Below, piece after piece: positions 7,840 through 17,500 of a stretch of DNA of 37,157 nt; the stretch's first letter is position 1, and every line of letters starts with the position of its first letter. The stretch is from an uncultured Clostridia bacterium. GTDB lineage: Bacteria; Bacillota; Clostridia; Christensenellales; CAG-138. The stretch spans positions 1 to 37,157 of the forward strand of contig CAMVMM010000021.1 of NCBI GenBank assembly GCA_947168565.1, read 5' to 3'. The notes under the pieces are model-generated. The model was not told the DNA's origin. It was given only the letters and a program-made list of their open reading frames with translations, and did no database searches. The translations under genes were made by a program, and so were the position numbers.

Positions 7840-9231
7840 TTACAGGATTACGCCCTCAAGATCGTATTCCCGCGCGGCGGTCAGCCTTGCCGTAACGTAA
7901 TCGCCGGGCCGGGGCATATTTGCCGCGTTTTCGCCGCGAAGCAGCAGCATGCCGTCCACCTCCGCCGCCTCCGCGTAGGAGCGGGCAAGCGCCGTGAAGC
8001 CGCCGCGCCCATCGAGCGAAACGGATTCTATAAGCGCCTCGGTCTCGCTGCCGAGCCTGCCCATGTTCAGCCTGTGGGAGATCTCCCGCTGCATGCTCAT
8101 CAGCTCGTTGAGCCTTATTTGGGCCACCTCGTGCGGCACCTGATCCGGCATCTCGGCGGCGGGGGTGCCGTCCTCCGCGGAATAGGTGAAGCCGCCCACG
8201 CGGTCGAAGGGATGCTCTGTCAAAAAGCGCATAAGCTCCTCGTGATCCGCCTCCGTTTCGCCGGGAAAGCCCGTCATAACGGTGGTGCGCAGAATAAAAT
8301 CGGGCGAGGCTGCAAGTATGTAGTCGGTTATCTCGCGTATATGCCTGCCGCTGCCGTGGCGGTTCATGGCGCGAAGCATCCTTTCGCTTATATGCTGAAT
8401 GGGCATATCTATATAGGCGCAAAGCTTTTTCTCCCGCGCGATCGTGTCCACAAGGGCGCGGTCAACCGTATTCGGATAGGCGTAAAGCACCCTTATCCAA
8501 TGCAGCTTGTCTATAAGGCAAAGCGCCTCAAGCAGCTCCCGCAGCATGGGTCTGCCGTAAAGCTCCGTGCCGTAGGCGCTGGTGTCCTGCGCTATCACGG
8601 TAAGCTCCGTTACGCCCGCATCGGCAAGCGCGGAGGCCTCCTCAAGCAGCTTTTCCATTGGAAAGCTGCGCCTGCCGCCGCGAATGAGCGGAATGGCGCA
8701 GTAGGTGCAGCGGTTGTCGCACCCGTCCGCGATCCGAAGGTATGCGCGGTAGGGGGGAGTGGTGAGAAGCCTCGATGCGCCGCCGCAGAGTATGGCGCGG
8801 GGCTTGGCGCCGCCGGTTTTCCCCTCGGCCGCTTTGCTCTCGCCGTTTTTCTCCTCGCTTCCGTCCTCGCCGCCGAGCATGGAAAAAAGCTTTTTGGCAA
8901 GCGCGGGGTAGTCCTTCACGCCCCAAAAAAGGTCCACCTCCGGAAGCTCCGCGCGAAGCTCCTCGGGGTAACGCTGCGAAAGGCAGCCCGTAACTATAAG
9001 CAGCCTGCACGCGCCCGTTTTTTTGTATTGCGCCATCTCCAAAATGGCGTCCAGCGAATCCTGCTTCGCGCTCTCTATAAAGCCGCAGGTATTCACTATT
9101 ATAATTTCCGCTTCGTCCGCGCCTGCGCCAACCGTGAAGCCGAGGCGCGAAAGCTCGCCGAGCATGATCTCCGTGTCCACAGCGTTCTTGCTGCAGCCGA
9201 GGGATACCGCCCCCACCCTGGTGTATTTCAT
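7840..9231 (-). CDS. rimO: Ribosomal protein S12 methylthiotransferase RimO
   Basis: 463 residues. This radical-SAM enzyme methylthiolates the conserved Asp of ribosomal protein S12. The N-terminal UPF0004 domain has three cluster cysteines (SLGCSKN, NTCGFIE, VTGCLSQ). The radical SAM domain has the C-x3-C-x2-C motif in CDNRCTYC near residues 165-172. A C-terminal TRAM domain ends the protein. The motifs around SLGCSKNAVDTE indicate RimO rather than MiaB or MtaB. An acidic, Lys/Gly-rich insert of about 25 residues sits before the SAM domain and may be a loop. The start is 9231, with AAAGGAG before it; the longer frame to 9423 runs into ftsK. Confidence 0.95.
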   Translation of the reverse strand: MKYTRVGAVSLGCSKNAVDTEIMLGELSRLGFTVGAGADEAEIIIVNTCGFIESAKQDSLDAILEMAQYKKTGACRLLIVTGCLSQRYPEELRAELPEVDLFWGVKDYPALAKKLFSMLGGEDGSEEKNGESKAAEGKTGGAKPRAILCGGASRLLTTPPYRAYLRIADGCDNRCTYCAIPLIRGGRRSFPMEKLLEEASALADAGVTELTVIAQDTSAYGTELYGRPMLRELLEALCLIDKLHWIRVLYAYPNTVDRALVDTIAREKKLCAYIDMPIQHISERMLRAMNRHGSGRHIREITDYILAASPDFILRTTVMTGFPGETEADHEELMRFLTEHPFDRVGGFTYSAEDGTPAAEMPDQVPHEVAQIRLNELMSMQREISHRLNMGRLGSETEALIESVSLDGRGGFTALARSYAEAAEVDGMLLLRGENAANMPRPGDYVTARLTAAREYDLEGVIL

Positions 9232-9310
9232 AAGCCGTATGCTCCTTTCACGCTGTATTGTCGGCTCGGCCGTAGCCGGTGCGCGCCGTCGGTGATCGCC
9301 GTTTCCGCCG

Positions 9311-12300
9311 TCAGTAATCGCCGTTTCCGCCGTCCTCGCCGTCGTCGTCGTATGCGCCGCCTGCGGACTGATTGCCCGAGGAGATATTGCTGCCGAAGAT
9401 GTCGTAGTATCCCGCAGCGTCAAGCAGCACCTTGCGGGGCTTGGAGCCGTCCGCCTCGGACACGTAGCCCTTCTGCTCCATTATGTCCACAAGCCTTGCC
9501 GCGCGCGCATAGCCCACGCGCAGGCGCCGCTGGATCATGGATATGCTTGCCGCGCCGCTCTCTATCACAAGGCGCACCGCGTCCGGCAGAAGCTCGTCCT
9601 CCTGCTTGCCGTTGCCCTGACCGGGAGAAGCCGCGCCGGAGCTGATCTCCGCGAGCATATCGGTTTTAAAAACGGGCTGCTGCGAGGTGGTTTTGGTGAA
9701 GAATTCCGCTATCGCCTCCACCTCCTCGTCGCCCACGTACGCGCCCTGAGCGCGGGTGGGCTTGCTTGCGCCGTTCGGGTGGAAAAGCATATCGCCCCGC
9801 CCAAGCAGCTTGTCCGCGCCGCTTGAATCCAGTATAACGCGCGAATCCGTGGCGTTTGAAACCGCAAAGGCGATCCTTGAGGGGATGTTTGCCTTTATAA
9901 GGCCGGTTATAACGTCCACGCTCGGGCGCTGCGTTGCCACTATCAGATGGATGCCGCAGGCACGGCCGAGCTGCGCAATGCGGCAGATGGATTCCTCAAC
10001 GTCCTTACTTGCCACTATCATAAGGTCGGCAAGCTCGTCTATTATTATCACAAGGCGGGGCCAGCGCTCGTTTTCATCCTTCTGCACGGCGTTGTAGCGG
10101 TCTATATCCCTTGCGTGAACCTCCGCCATGCGCTTGTAGCGCTGATCCATCTCGTTCACCGCCCATTTTAGCGCGCCGGCCGCCTTCTTGGGCTCCGTCA
10201 CCACGGGGCAGAAGAGGTGGGGCAGGGTTTGGAATATGGAAAGCTCCACCACCTTGGGGTCGATCAGGATCATGCGCACGTCCTTCGGGGAGGATTTATA
10301 CACAAGGCTCAGAATTATGCCGTTTATGCAAACCGATTTGCCGGAGCCCGTTTGACCCGCCACGAGCATGTGCGGCATCTTGCCAAGATCCGCGTAAACC
10401 GCGTTGCCCGCAATATCCTTGCCCACGGCGAAGGTGAGCGGGGATTTGGCGGCGGCAAACTCGCCCGTGTCTATAAGCTCGCGCAGCAGCACGGGTATGG
10501 TGCTGTGGTTCGGTATCTCTATGCCGATGGCGGATTTGCCGGGGATGGGCGCCTCTATGCGCACCCTCGGGGCGGCAAGCGCCAGCGCGATGTCGCTTGA
10601 AAGGGCGGTTATCTTGTTTACGCGCACGCCCTGCGCGGGCTGAAGCTCAAACCTTGTGATGACCGGGCCTATGCTTATATTCACTATCTTCGCCTCTATA
10701 TGGAAGCTTTTCAGCGTTTCTATAAGCACCCGCGCCTTCTCCTCCGGCGGCTCGGCGGCAATCGCAACGGTGGGATCGGGCAGCTTCAAAAGCTCTATCG
10801 GCGGGCGCTGGTAGATATAAACCTCCTCCGCACCGCCCTCGGCTTCCGCGTCGGTTTTTTCGCCGCTTTCGCCGCTCTCGCCGCTCTCGCCGCCTGCGCG
10901 GCCTTCACGGCTTTTTTGGCCGTCCTCGCCCTCTGCGTATTCATCGCCGTAATGCACATCGGAAGCGGGCCCGCGCCCGCGCCCGTTCTCCGTTTCGGGC
11001 GGGGTGATCCCGCCGTCCCCGTCAAGGCTCGAATTGTAACAGCCGTCAGCGCCGCCCCCGGCCCCTGCGCCGTTCATGCCGCCGTAGGGTCTGCCGGAGC
11101 GCGGATCGTAAACCGAAATATGCGCGGAGGCAAGCGGATCGTCCGCATCGCCCGCGCCGTCTGCGCCGCCTGCGCCGCCCGTGCCGCCGAAGGCGGGCCT
11201 GTCGCCGTATTCAAGCTCCACGTCGGCATACACGCCGTCCCCCTGAAAGAAGGGATCGCCCTCGAACATTTCGCCGCTGTAATCAAGCTGCGTTTTCATT
11301 TCGTCGCGCTTTTTCTTTTTAAAGGAATGCTTTTTGACCTCAAGCGGGCCGGAGCTGGGGTAGAATTCCAGCTCATCCCCCTTCTTTTTTGCGCCTCGGG
11401 AGAATATGGAGCCGCCGAAGGCCGAGCCGCCGGACGCGCGGGAAGCGCGGGAAGCGCGGGAAGCGCCGGAAGCGCCGGATGCGCGGGAAGCGCCGGAAGC
11501 GCCGGATGCGCCGTCCGAAGCGGAGCCCGATAATTCAAAGGGATAGGCAGGGCCGGGTGAGCCGCGCCTGCGCGAGCCGTTCGCGCCGCTTTTTGCGGAG
11601 GGATCGCCGCGCCTTGCGGTTCGTGCGGGCGGGTCGTAGGAATAGTCGCTGTCGCCGGAGGTGAGGGGGGTGCCGGAATGCTCTATAAAGCCGCCGTTGT
11701 CGCCCGTGGGAAGCTCCTCCATGAAAAGCCCGCCGCCCCTGCGGCCGGTGCCGGCATTCGCGCCCGCGCTTCTGCGCTGCATGCTGCGCTGCCTGCTGCG
11801 TTCGCGGAGCATTTCAATGCGCGCCTTTATGGAAACGTGGGTGAGCAGCAGTATAGCTATCACGATAATGCCGAAAAGCGCGATCGCGCTGCCGGTAACG
11901 CCAAGAAGCAGCACGAATAAATAGGCCAGTATGCCGCCGAAAACGCCGCCGCCTATGCGCGCCTTGCCGAGATTGTATGCGCTTGATACGATCTCTCCGA
12001 AGCGCGCGCCGACCATCTGCCTGCCCTGCGCAAAAATATGTATAAGCGCTATAACGGAAAGCACGATTACGGCTATGCAGGCTATGGAAACGGGGCGCAG
12101 GTCGCGCCGGGGCAGGGCTATCAGCAGCACGCCCAGCGCAATAAGTATGGGCGGCAGCGTGTAAACCGAAACGCCGAAAAGCCCGAATAGAAAAGTTGCC
12201 ACGCCCGCAAAAAGGCCGCTTGAGCCGAAATAGCAGAATATGCCCAGTATAAGCCCTATAACTATGAGCACCACGCCGCTTATATCGCGGCGCACCTCGT

Positions 12301-12502
12301 CCGGCGCGCGCCGATCTTCCCTTGCGGGAGAGTAGGATGAAACGCTTCTTGATGCGGAAGCGGAGCGGGTGGTGAGCGCCCCGGAGGATGAGCGCAAAGC
12401 GGAGGCTCCCGAAGCGCCCCGCTTATTATCCGCAGCGGCGGAGCGGGTCGAGGCCGCGCGCGAGCTGCCGTTATTTTTATTGTCTGTTTTTTTGTTTGCC
12501 AT
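9311..12502 (-). CDS. ftsK: FtsK/SpoIIIE-family DNA translocase
   Basis: 1063 residues, longer than SpoIIIE (about 790) because of an expanded linker. The N-terminus is low-complexity and basic, followed by about four membrane helices (about 70-230). A disordered linker of roughly 350 residues follows, with a run of 3-residue SGA/SRA repeats and Gly/Asp/Glu-rich stretches. The motor domain has Walker A GQTGSGKS (about 715-722) and Walker B VIIIDELADLM (about 820), and the C-terminal gamma winged helix reads KOPS-type sites. It pumps chromosomal DNA through the closing septum during division or sporulation. AAAGGAG lies before the start. It is the first gene of the ftsK-recA block. Confidence 0.95.
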   Translation of the reverse strand: MANKKTDNKNNGSSRAASTRSAAADNKRGASGASALRSSSGALTTRSASASRSVSSYSPAREDRRAPDEVRRDISGVVLIVIGLILGIFCYFGSSGLFAGVATFLFGLFGVSVYTLPPILIALGVLLIALPRRDLRPVSIACIAVIVLSVIALIHIFAQGRQMVGARFGEIVSSAYNLGKARIGGGVFGGILAYLFVLLLGVTGSAIALFGIIVIAILLLTHVSIKARIEMLRERSRQRSMQRRSAGANAGTGRRGGGLFMEELPTGDNGGFIEHSGTPLTSGDSDYSYDPPARTARRGDPSAKSGANGSRRRGSPGPAYPFELSGSASDGASGASGASRASGASGASRASRASRASGGSAFGGSIFSRGAKKKGDELEFYPSSGPLEVKKHSFKKKKRDEMKTQLDYSGEMFEGDPFFQGDGVYADVELEYGDRPAFGGTGGAGGADGAGDADDPLASAHISVYDPRSGRPYGGMNGAGAGGGADGCYNSSLDGDGGITPPETENGRGRGPASDVHYGDEYAEGEDGQKSREGRAGGESGESGESGEKTDAEAEGGAEEVYIYQRPPIELLKLPDPTVAIAAEPPEEKARVLIETLKSFHIEAKIVNISIGPVITRFELQPAQGVRVNKITALSSDIALALAAPRVRIEAPIPGKSAIGIEIPNHSTIPVLLRELIDTGEFAAAKSPLTFAVGKDIAGNAVYADLGKMPHMLVAGQTGSGKSVCINGIILSLVYKSSPKDVRMILIDPKVVELSIFQTLPHLFCPVVTEPKKAAGALKWAVNEMDQRYKRMAEVHARDIDRYNAVQKDENERWPRLVIIIDELADLMIVASKDVEESICRIAQLGRACGIHLIVATQRPSVDVITGLIKANIPSRIAFAVSNATDSRVILDSSGADKLLGRGDMLFHPNGASKPTRAQGAYVGDEEVEAIAEFFTKTTSQQPVFKTDMLAEISSGAASPGQGNGKQEDELLPDAVRLVIESGAASISMIQRRLRVGYARAARLVDIMEQKGYVSEADGSKPRKVLLDAAGYYDIFGSNISSGNQSAGGAYDDDGEDGGNGDY
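11438..11520 (-). repeat. 9-bp tandem repeat inside the ftsK linker
   Basis: About nine copies of a GGAAGCGCG/GGAAGCGCC-like 9-mer (plus-strand reading) encode Ser-Gly/Arg-Ala-Ser triplets. The array is in frame, so copy-number change would lengthen or shorten the linker without a frameshift. Confidence 0.75.
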
Positions 12503-12584
12503 CGGTGGCTCCTTTCATCGGTGCGCCCTTGCCCTCCGCTCCGCCTTCAGGCGCGGAAAGCGCAAGCATATTGCACCATTTTGT

Positions 12585-12613
12585 ATTATACTATATTTGG
12601 GCGCGAAATGGAA
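12585..12613 (-). promoter_or_regulatory. Probable promoter of ftsK
   Basis: A consensus -10 TATAAT (12585-12590) with only a weak -35 TTCCAT (12608-12613) at 17 nt. The leader would be about 75 nt. Confidence 0.5.
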
Positions 12614-12645
12614 TAGCGCCGCCGCAAAAAAAGCCCGCTTGAAGC

Positions 12646-12674
12646 AAAAAAGCCGGGCTATTGGCGCAGCCCGG
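12646..12674 (-). terminator. Second terminator behind the RNA locus
   Basis: 7-bp stem CCGGGCT/AGCCCGG with an 8-nt loop, then C and six U on the minus strand. It separates the upstream RNA transcript from the ftsK promoter and may stop read-through of the first terminator at 12866-12900. Confidence 0.75.
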
Positions 12675-12865
12675 GAGCTTGACCGCCGCATACTGCAAAA
12701 AGCCGCGAAGGGAATAGTTTTTCAGTCGGTTTTTTCATGTTGACCATGCGAAAAGGCCGATCGGTGAAAATGGGTGGAGCGGAGCGCGGAGCGCGGAGAG
12801 AGAAAGGTGTAGGGCGAAAAGTGTAGAGAGAGCGCGGAGAGAGAACGGCGGAGCGAAAAAACGGA
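12675..12865. other. Purine-rich tract downstream of the RNA gene
   Basis: Positions 12765-12865 on the plus strand are almost pure purine, with irregular GCGGAG and GAGAGA repeats; the minus strand is pyrimidine-rich. I see no gene or promoter. It lies between two terminators. Confidence 0.5.
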
Positions 12866-12900
12866 GAGAAAAGAGCGGCGGCCCATGGGGGACGCCGCTC
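12866..12900 (-). terminator. Terminator of the structured RNA
   Basis: Perfect 8-bp stem GAGCGGCG/CGCCGCTC (12873-12880 with 12893-12900), 12-nt loop, then TTTTCTCTCC on the minus strand. Confidence 0.85.
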
Positions 12901-13232
12901 GGCGGGGGACGGGCCGGTTCACCCGTCGCCCCTCATTGGCACAGATCTCGCGAGGCGATAATGATCTGAACACGGCAGGAACAAGACTGCCGAATGCGCG
13001 TGCGATCGATTAAAACCGAAAAAAATCGGGAGGTTCAATTCTGGAGGTAGATCGCACAAAACCGGACGCAAATTATATCGACCCGCTCCGAAGCCATAAG
13101 AGGCGCCGTGCCGGGTTAGATATTGGGATGCGAAATGCCGCCGTATAAGCGGCGAAAGGCTGAGGTGCGGCGAAAGCCATGCGCTGTACACAGCCGCCGA
13201 CAAAAGCCCATTTGATCACATGCCATTACTAC
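12866..13232 (-). ncRNA. Candidate structured non-coding RNA next to hpf
   Basis: A gene-free stretch bounded by a strong minus-strand promoter (13239-13267) and an intrinsic terminator, giving a transcript of about 367 nt. The minus-strand RNA can form, from 5' to 3': a GCUG/CAGC hairpin, GCCGC/GCGGC, a long ACCCG/CGGGU-closed stem, a 7-bp UGCGAUC/GAUCGCA-closed stem (12 internal loop residues pair as CCGA/UCGG), CGGCAG/CUGCCG, CAGAUC/GAUCUG, a GACGGG/CCCGUC hairpin flanked by GGGG/CCCC, and the terminator. I searched by eye for signatures of tmRNA, RNase P RNA, SRP RNA and T-boxes and found none. The position beside hpf recalls the raiA-motif RNAs of Bacillota, but I cannot confirm that family; 6S RNA is another possibility. 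A 94-codon frame across it lacks a ribosome site. Confidence 0.7.
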
Positions 13233-13238
13233 GACACA

Positions 13239-13267
13239 ATTTTAGCAAATACATTTTGGGCTGTCAA
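13239..13267 (-). promoter_or_regulatory. Promoter of the structured RNA
   Basis: TTGACA (13262-13267) and TAAAAT (13239-13244) with a 17-nt spacer. Its start point near 13232 is followed by no ribosome-binding site or ORF, which supports a non-coding product. Confidence 0.88.
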
Positions 13268-13471
13268 CAGCTTTTTGCACGGCGAAAAAATATATATTTA
13301 CCAAATGAAATACCCGAATCATACATAATCATTATCAAAAACGCGCCCATCGCCGCTTTTTTCTTATTTATTATTTGCCGAAGCCCCGCGTCCGCCCGCT
13401 TCGATGAAATATGTCAAAATTACGAACAAGATGATATGCCCGACCGCAGGCGGCGCATGGGCAGAATAAAG

Positions 13472-13501
13472 GCGTGTGCGCGGAAGCCGCCGCGCACACG
13501 C
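13472..13501 (-). terminator. Probable terminator downstream of hpf
   Basis: Perfect 11-bp stem GCGTGTGCGCG/CGCGCACACGC with an 8-nt loop, about 60 nt past the hpf stop. The following minus-strand sequence CCTTTATTC is a weak U-run, so efficiency is uncertain. Confidence 0.6.
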
Positions 13502-13559
13502 AAAATCAAATGCTTTTATAAAAATTCAAATCACGCGCCCTTGCGCACGGGAAAGGGGC

Positions 13560-14081
13560 TTATCTGTCCGGCTCGATAAGGCCGTAGTTGCCGTCCTTCC
13601 TGGAGTAAAGCACGTTTATATCGCCGGTTTCGCCGTTTGTGAACACGAAGAAGCTGTGCCCAAGCAGATCCATCTGAAGCATCGCCTCGTCCACGCTCAT
13701 GGGCTTCATCGAGAAGCGCTTCACCTTCACTATCTCGGGGCCGTGCTCGTATTCGTCCTCGTATTCGTCCTTCTCCGGAGCTTCCTCGTAGCGCAGGGTC
13801 TTGCTCAGCTTGGTCTTGTGCTTTAAGATCTGGCGGTCGAGCTTGGCTATAACGTTGTCGATGCTGGCATACATATCGGTGGTGGTCTCCTCGCCGCGGA
13901 TAACGCCGCCGCGATAGGGGATGGTTATCTCGATGCTGTGCCTGCTCTTTTCAACGCTCATCATAACCTGCACCTCGGTGTCCTGCGGGAAATACTTATC
14001 CAGCTTTTCAAGCTTTTTAAGCGTCAGCTCCTTGAGGTAATCGGTAACCTCCATGTTTCTTCCGGTGATAGTTACTATCAT
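13560..14081 (-). CDS. hpf: Ribosome hibernation promoting factor, long form
   Basis: 173 residues, the length of long HPF. The N-terminal S30AE/RaiA domain (about 1-100) begins IVTITGRNMEVTDYLKE and contains the YFPQDTEVQV region. An acidic linker follows (about 105-118), then the C-terminal dimerisation domain (about 120-173) with the signature KRFSMKPMSVDEA and GHSFFVFTN. Long HPF pairs two 70S ribosomes into inactive 100S dimers in stationary phase or sporulation. GGGAG lies before the start, and a TGTACA/TATAAT promoter is upstream. It has its own terminator, so it appears to be transcribed alone, with the RNA locus next. Confidence 0.96.
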   Translation of the reverse strand: MIVTITGRNMEVTDYLKELTLKKLEKLDKYFPQDTEVQVMMSVEKSRHSIEITIPYRGGVIRGEETTTDMYASIDNVIAKLDRQILKHKTKLSKTLRYEEAPEKDEYEDEYEHGPEIVKVKRFSMKPMSVDEAMLQMDLLGHSFFVFTNGETGDINVLYSRKDGNYGLIEPDR

Positions 14082-14137
14082 AATTTACACTCCCTTCATT
14101 CTATACCGCGCTTTTGCTCGGTATGGGTGATGGATAT

Positions 14138-14166
14138 ATTATACCGCAAAACTGCGCGTTTGTACA
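14138..14166 (-). promoter_or_regulatory. Promoter of hpf
   Basis: TGTACA (14161-14166) and TATAAT (14138-14143), 17-nt spacer, leader of about 50 nt. I see no convincing sigma-B or sigma-H type sequence. Confidence 0.75.
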
Positions 14167-14428
14167 GACCCCAAGTGTGACTTTTTTGTAAACAAATGCC
14201 GAACAGCGCAAAAATGCAGTCGGATGCTTGAAAAAATGCGGAATGCGCCTGCGGGAGCGGGAGGAAAGAATAAACTATTAAGTAATTACAAAAAACAATC
14301 GAACAATATGAAAAAACAACTCAATTTTTTTAAACGCGCACAAAAGCTTTGCGATTTTTGGATAACCGTGTTCCAAAATAAGCATAACTTAATTTTGAAA
14401 ATATATATGGGATAAGGAAAAATTGGGG
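14167..14428. other. AT-rich intergenic region
   Basis: Divergent gap between hpf and the vWA gene. It is markedly richer in A+T than the neighbours, with several A-runs. A 63-codon ORF at 14224 has no homology I recognise and no good ribosome site. Nothing else is supported. Confidence 0.5.
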
Positions 14429-14459
14429 TTGACAGGCGGGGGGAGGGGGATGATATAAT
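14429..14459 (+). promoter_or_regulatory. Promoter of the vWA/dockerin operon
   Basis: TTGACA (14429-14434) and TATAAT (14454-14459) with a long 19-nt, G-rich spacer. An extended -10 TGA precedes TATAAT, which may compensate for the spacing. Confidence 0.75.
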
Positions 14460-14465
14460 ACACCA

Positions 14466-14578
14466 TCTTCACAGGTATACTGTACGCTTTCGGCGTGCAG
14501 CCTGACTGCGGCGGTGGAGAGCCGCCGGTGCACGGGTGAGGTTTCCCGTGCGGCAAAAAAACAACGGAGGTTTCAGGT
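14466..14578 (+). promoter_or_regulatory. Structured 5' leader of the vWA/dockerin gene
   Basis: About 113 nt. Three consecutive hairpins can be drawn: CTGTACGC/GCGTGCAG (one G-U pair, 5-nt loop), CGGCGG/CCGCCG (7-nt loop) and CACGGG/CCCGTG (8-nt loop), then an A-run and CGGAGG before the ATG. It matches no riboswitch consensus I know. It may be a stabilising leader or a ligand or protein sensor. Confidence 0.5.
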
Positions 14579-17500
14579 ATGAACTCTAAGCAACTGTTCA
14601 CCAAGACGCTCGCGGGCCTTCTTGCGCTCGTGATGCTCTTCGGCGTGCTCGTTCACGTTGGCGGCGCGGGCGTTTCCGCAGAGGGCGCTGCTGCCGTTAA
14701 GGCGGCGGAGGGCGCGGTCACGCTCGACAAGACCGCCCATCTCACTGCGGACGGCACCTACAGCATAGATCTTGAGGCGCACACGGCGGATGAAAACGTC
14801 ACCACCATTGTGACGCACTCAACGGAGCCCATCGACTACGTGCTTCTTATCGACCAGTCCGGCTCCATGCGCGACGTGGAGAATATTCCCCAGGCTCCCG
14901 ATCCGGCGCTCATCTGGCACGGTCAGCGCGGCTTCGGCCCCATGTCCATCGAAACGCGCCACCTTACCGCCATCAAAACCGCTGTGAACGAGTTTATCGA
15001 CCTGGTGCACAGCAAGGCGACTGCGGAGGTCAATCACAGGATCGCGGTGGTCGGCTTCGCCGGCGGGTACAACACTCAGTCGCAGGATCATAACTACACC
15101 AACACCGAGGTTTTCGTGGGAGCTGCGCAGTACGGCTACAACGGCTACGACGGCGACCTGATGCCCGGGCAGACCAATATCGGCCAGGATTGGGCGCAGA
15201 ATCATTACGGCGACGTTTTTCAGGACGTTACCGTTCCCGCTCAGCTTGCTAATCTCAAGGCCTCCAAGGATGCGTTCGACGCACAGGGCGGCACGGCGCT
15301 GCATCTCGGCATGGAGATGGTAGAGGGCGTTATCCGCGCCAGAAATGAAGACCCCGATTACTACGGCAGAAAAACCGTCGTTATCGTGTTTACGGACGGC
15401 GTCACCGGCTCCCTCGGTCAGAACCGCAGGTGGGCAAACGAGGCTGTCGCAACCGCCAACAACGTTAAAAACGCTCTTAACTCCGAGATCTACTGCGTCA
15501 GCCTTATAAGCCACGTTCGCAACTTCGAGTATGAAAAGCGCTACAAGGGCTGGCTCGGCAACCGCAAGCTGCCCGCCTGGATCGAGGAGGACTGGCCCAC
15601 CTTTTACGACAACAATCAGAGCTGGTTCAACAACGCGGCCGACCAGATACTTTGGACCGATTCCTACAGGCTCGTGGCGGCTATCTCCAGCAACTACCCC
15701 AACGCGCAGTACGGCGTGATGAATAAATTCAATCAGAACAGCAACGGCTATCTGACCTACCTCGGAGCAAAGAACCCCAACCTGCCGAACGCGATCAACG
15801 GCTCCAATCAGGGCATGATCGACCTTCGCGCCTACGACGGCTACTGCTTCGAGCTGCATGACGCGGCGGACGTTCAGGGCAGATCCCCCGTTCGCAACGT
15901 GCAGGGACTCATGACCGCCTATCTCGCCATAGAGAATATCACGGACACCGTGATCGAGGAAACCGTGGGCGGCGGCGGCGAAAGCATCTCGCTCACCGGC
16001 GACGCCATTATGCGCGATATGCTCTCCGAATACTTCTTTATGCCCGAGGCGTTCAGCGTGGATAACGTGATCGTCCGCACTCAGGTTCCCACCGGCGGCA
16101 GCCTTGAAAGCGGCTTCACCTTCGCCGGCGCGCAGGATGAAACCTATGCCCGCAGCGGCAATGCCGATGCAAACGGCTGGTATTCCTTCGTTAAAAACGG
16201 CAGCGGCGTTGACGGCATCAAGGTTCGCATCAACAAGGGCGAGGGTCTTGTTGAAGTCAAGGGCTTCAACTATAAGGAGCAGTATTGCCGCAGGAATGCC
16301 GACAACTCCTACGGCGGCAGAAAGCTGCTTGTGACCATCACCGGCATCGAGGCAAACGACTGGGCGGTGGGCGATCAGCTCCCCACCAACCTTGAGGCGC
16401 ACTCCGGCGTTACCCCCGGCGAGGGCCAGCTCCCGCCCGAGGATATGCGCTTCCCGCTTCCCACGGTGAATATCCGCGAAAAGTATTTCGTTTACGATTT
16501 CTGCCGCGATTTCTACGAGGAGAATCCCGATCACTTCTTCGGAAAGAACGGGCACGACGTTAAGGCCGTGCTTGCGCTGGACGCTCCCTATAAGCAGCAG
16601 AACGTGAACGCCTACTCCGAAGAATACAGCACGAGCGATGAGGACGGCGTTCTGTTCACCGCCGCTGCGCAGGATCACCAGGCTGCGGACAACGGCGTGG
16701 TGTTCTCCATCAAGCAGATCAGCCACAGCGACTTCGTGGTCGGCGCGCTGCTTCAGCTTGACGACGATACCTACGAATGGTGCAAGCTCACCTTCCTGCC
16801 CGCCACCAACGTTCACTACGAGGAGAATAACCTCAGATACAACAAGGCCTCCACCAGGGACGATGCGAACGCACCCAAATTCGTTGAGCTTGAACAGAGC
16901 GAATGGCGGCTTGCGGGCGCCGGCAAAGAAACCGCAAGGCAGGGCATAGATAATATCGTCTATGGCTATGAGGCTGAATACAACGTTGAAACCCATGGCG
17001 ACAGCAACGCGGCAACCGCCCATATCGTTGTTGACCAGGCGTATCTGGACGCCGTAATGAGCAAAACCGCTCAGTGGCCCGTGGCGCATTTCCGCTTCAC
17101 CGGCACCGGCTTCGATATCCTCTCCCGCAGCGGCGCGGATACCGGCGTGCTTGCGGTGGACGTTGTGCCCCACGGCCTGCCCCGCAATTATGCGGATGGC
17201 ACCGCCGGAGCGAACTATGCGCATCTCATAGTGGATACCTATTACGGCGATGCGGAGAATCAGTACGAAAAGACCCTGCACCAGATCCCCGTGCTCCGCG
17301 TGACCGGACTGCTGTTCGATCCCCAGGGCTACGACGTATATATTTCGCCCGTTTACCACAAGGTGTTCGATCACACGCCCAAAACCAAGGACGGCAAGTC
17401 GGCCTACGACCCCGCCGCGATCGAGGGCGTTAAGATTCCCGGCCTGCCGGAGGTGGATTATCAGCTTGTGAATGCTTCCGATTACAGCGCCGAAAGCAGC

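Noticed and set aside
8074-9645. 523-codon ORF antisense to rimO and the end of ftsK
   Set aside because: It runs across two real genes and reads as Arg/Ala-rich sequence without a domain.
12919-13203. 94-codon minus-strand ORF across the RNA locus
   Set aside because: TTG start without a ribosome site; the region folds well as RNA and the protein looks random.
12866-13232. tmRNA, RNase P or SRP RNA identity for the RNA locus
   Set aside because: No tag reading frame or CCA-type end, no GAGGAAAGTCC block and no GGAAGGAAGCAGCC-like loop was found by eye.
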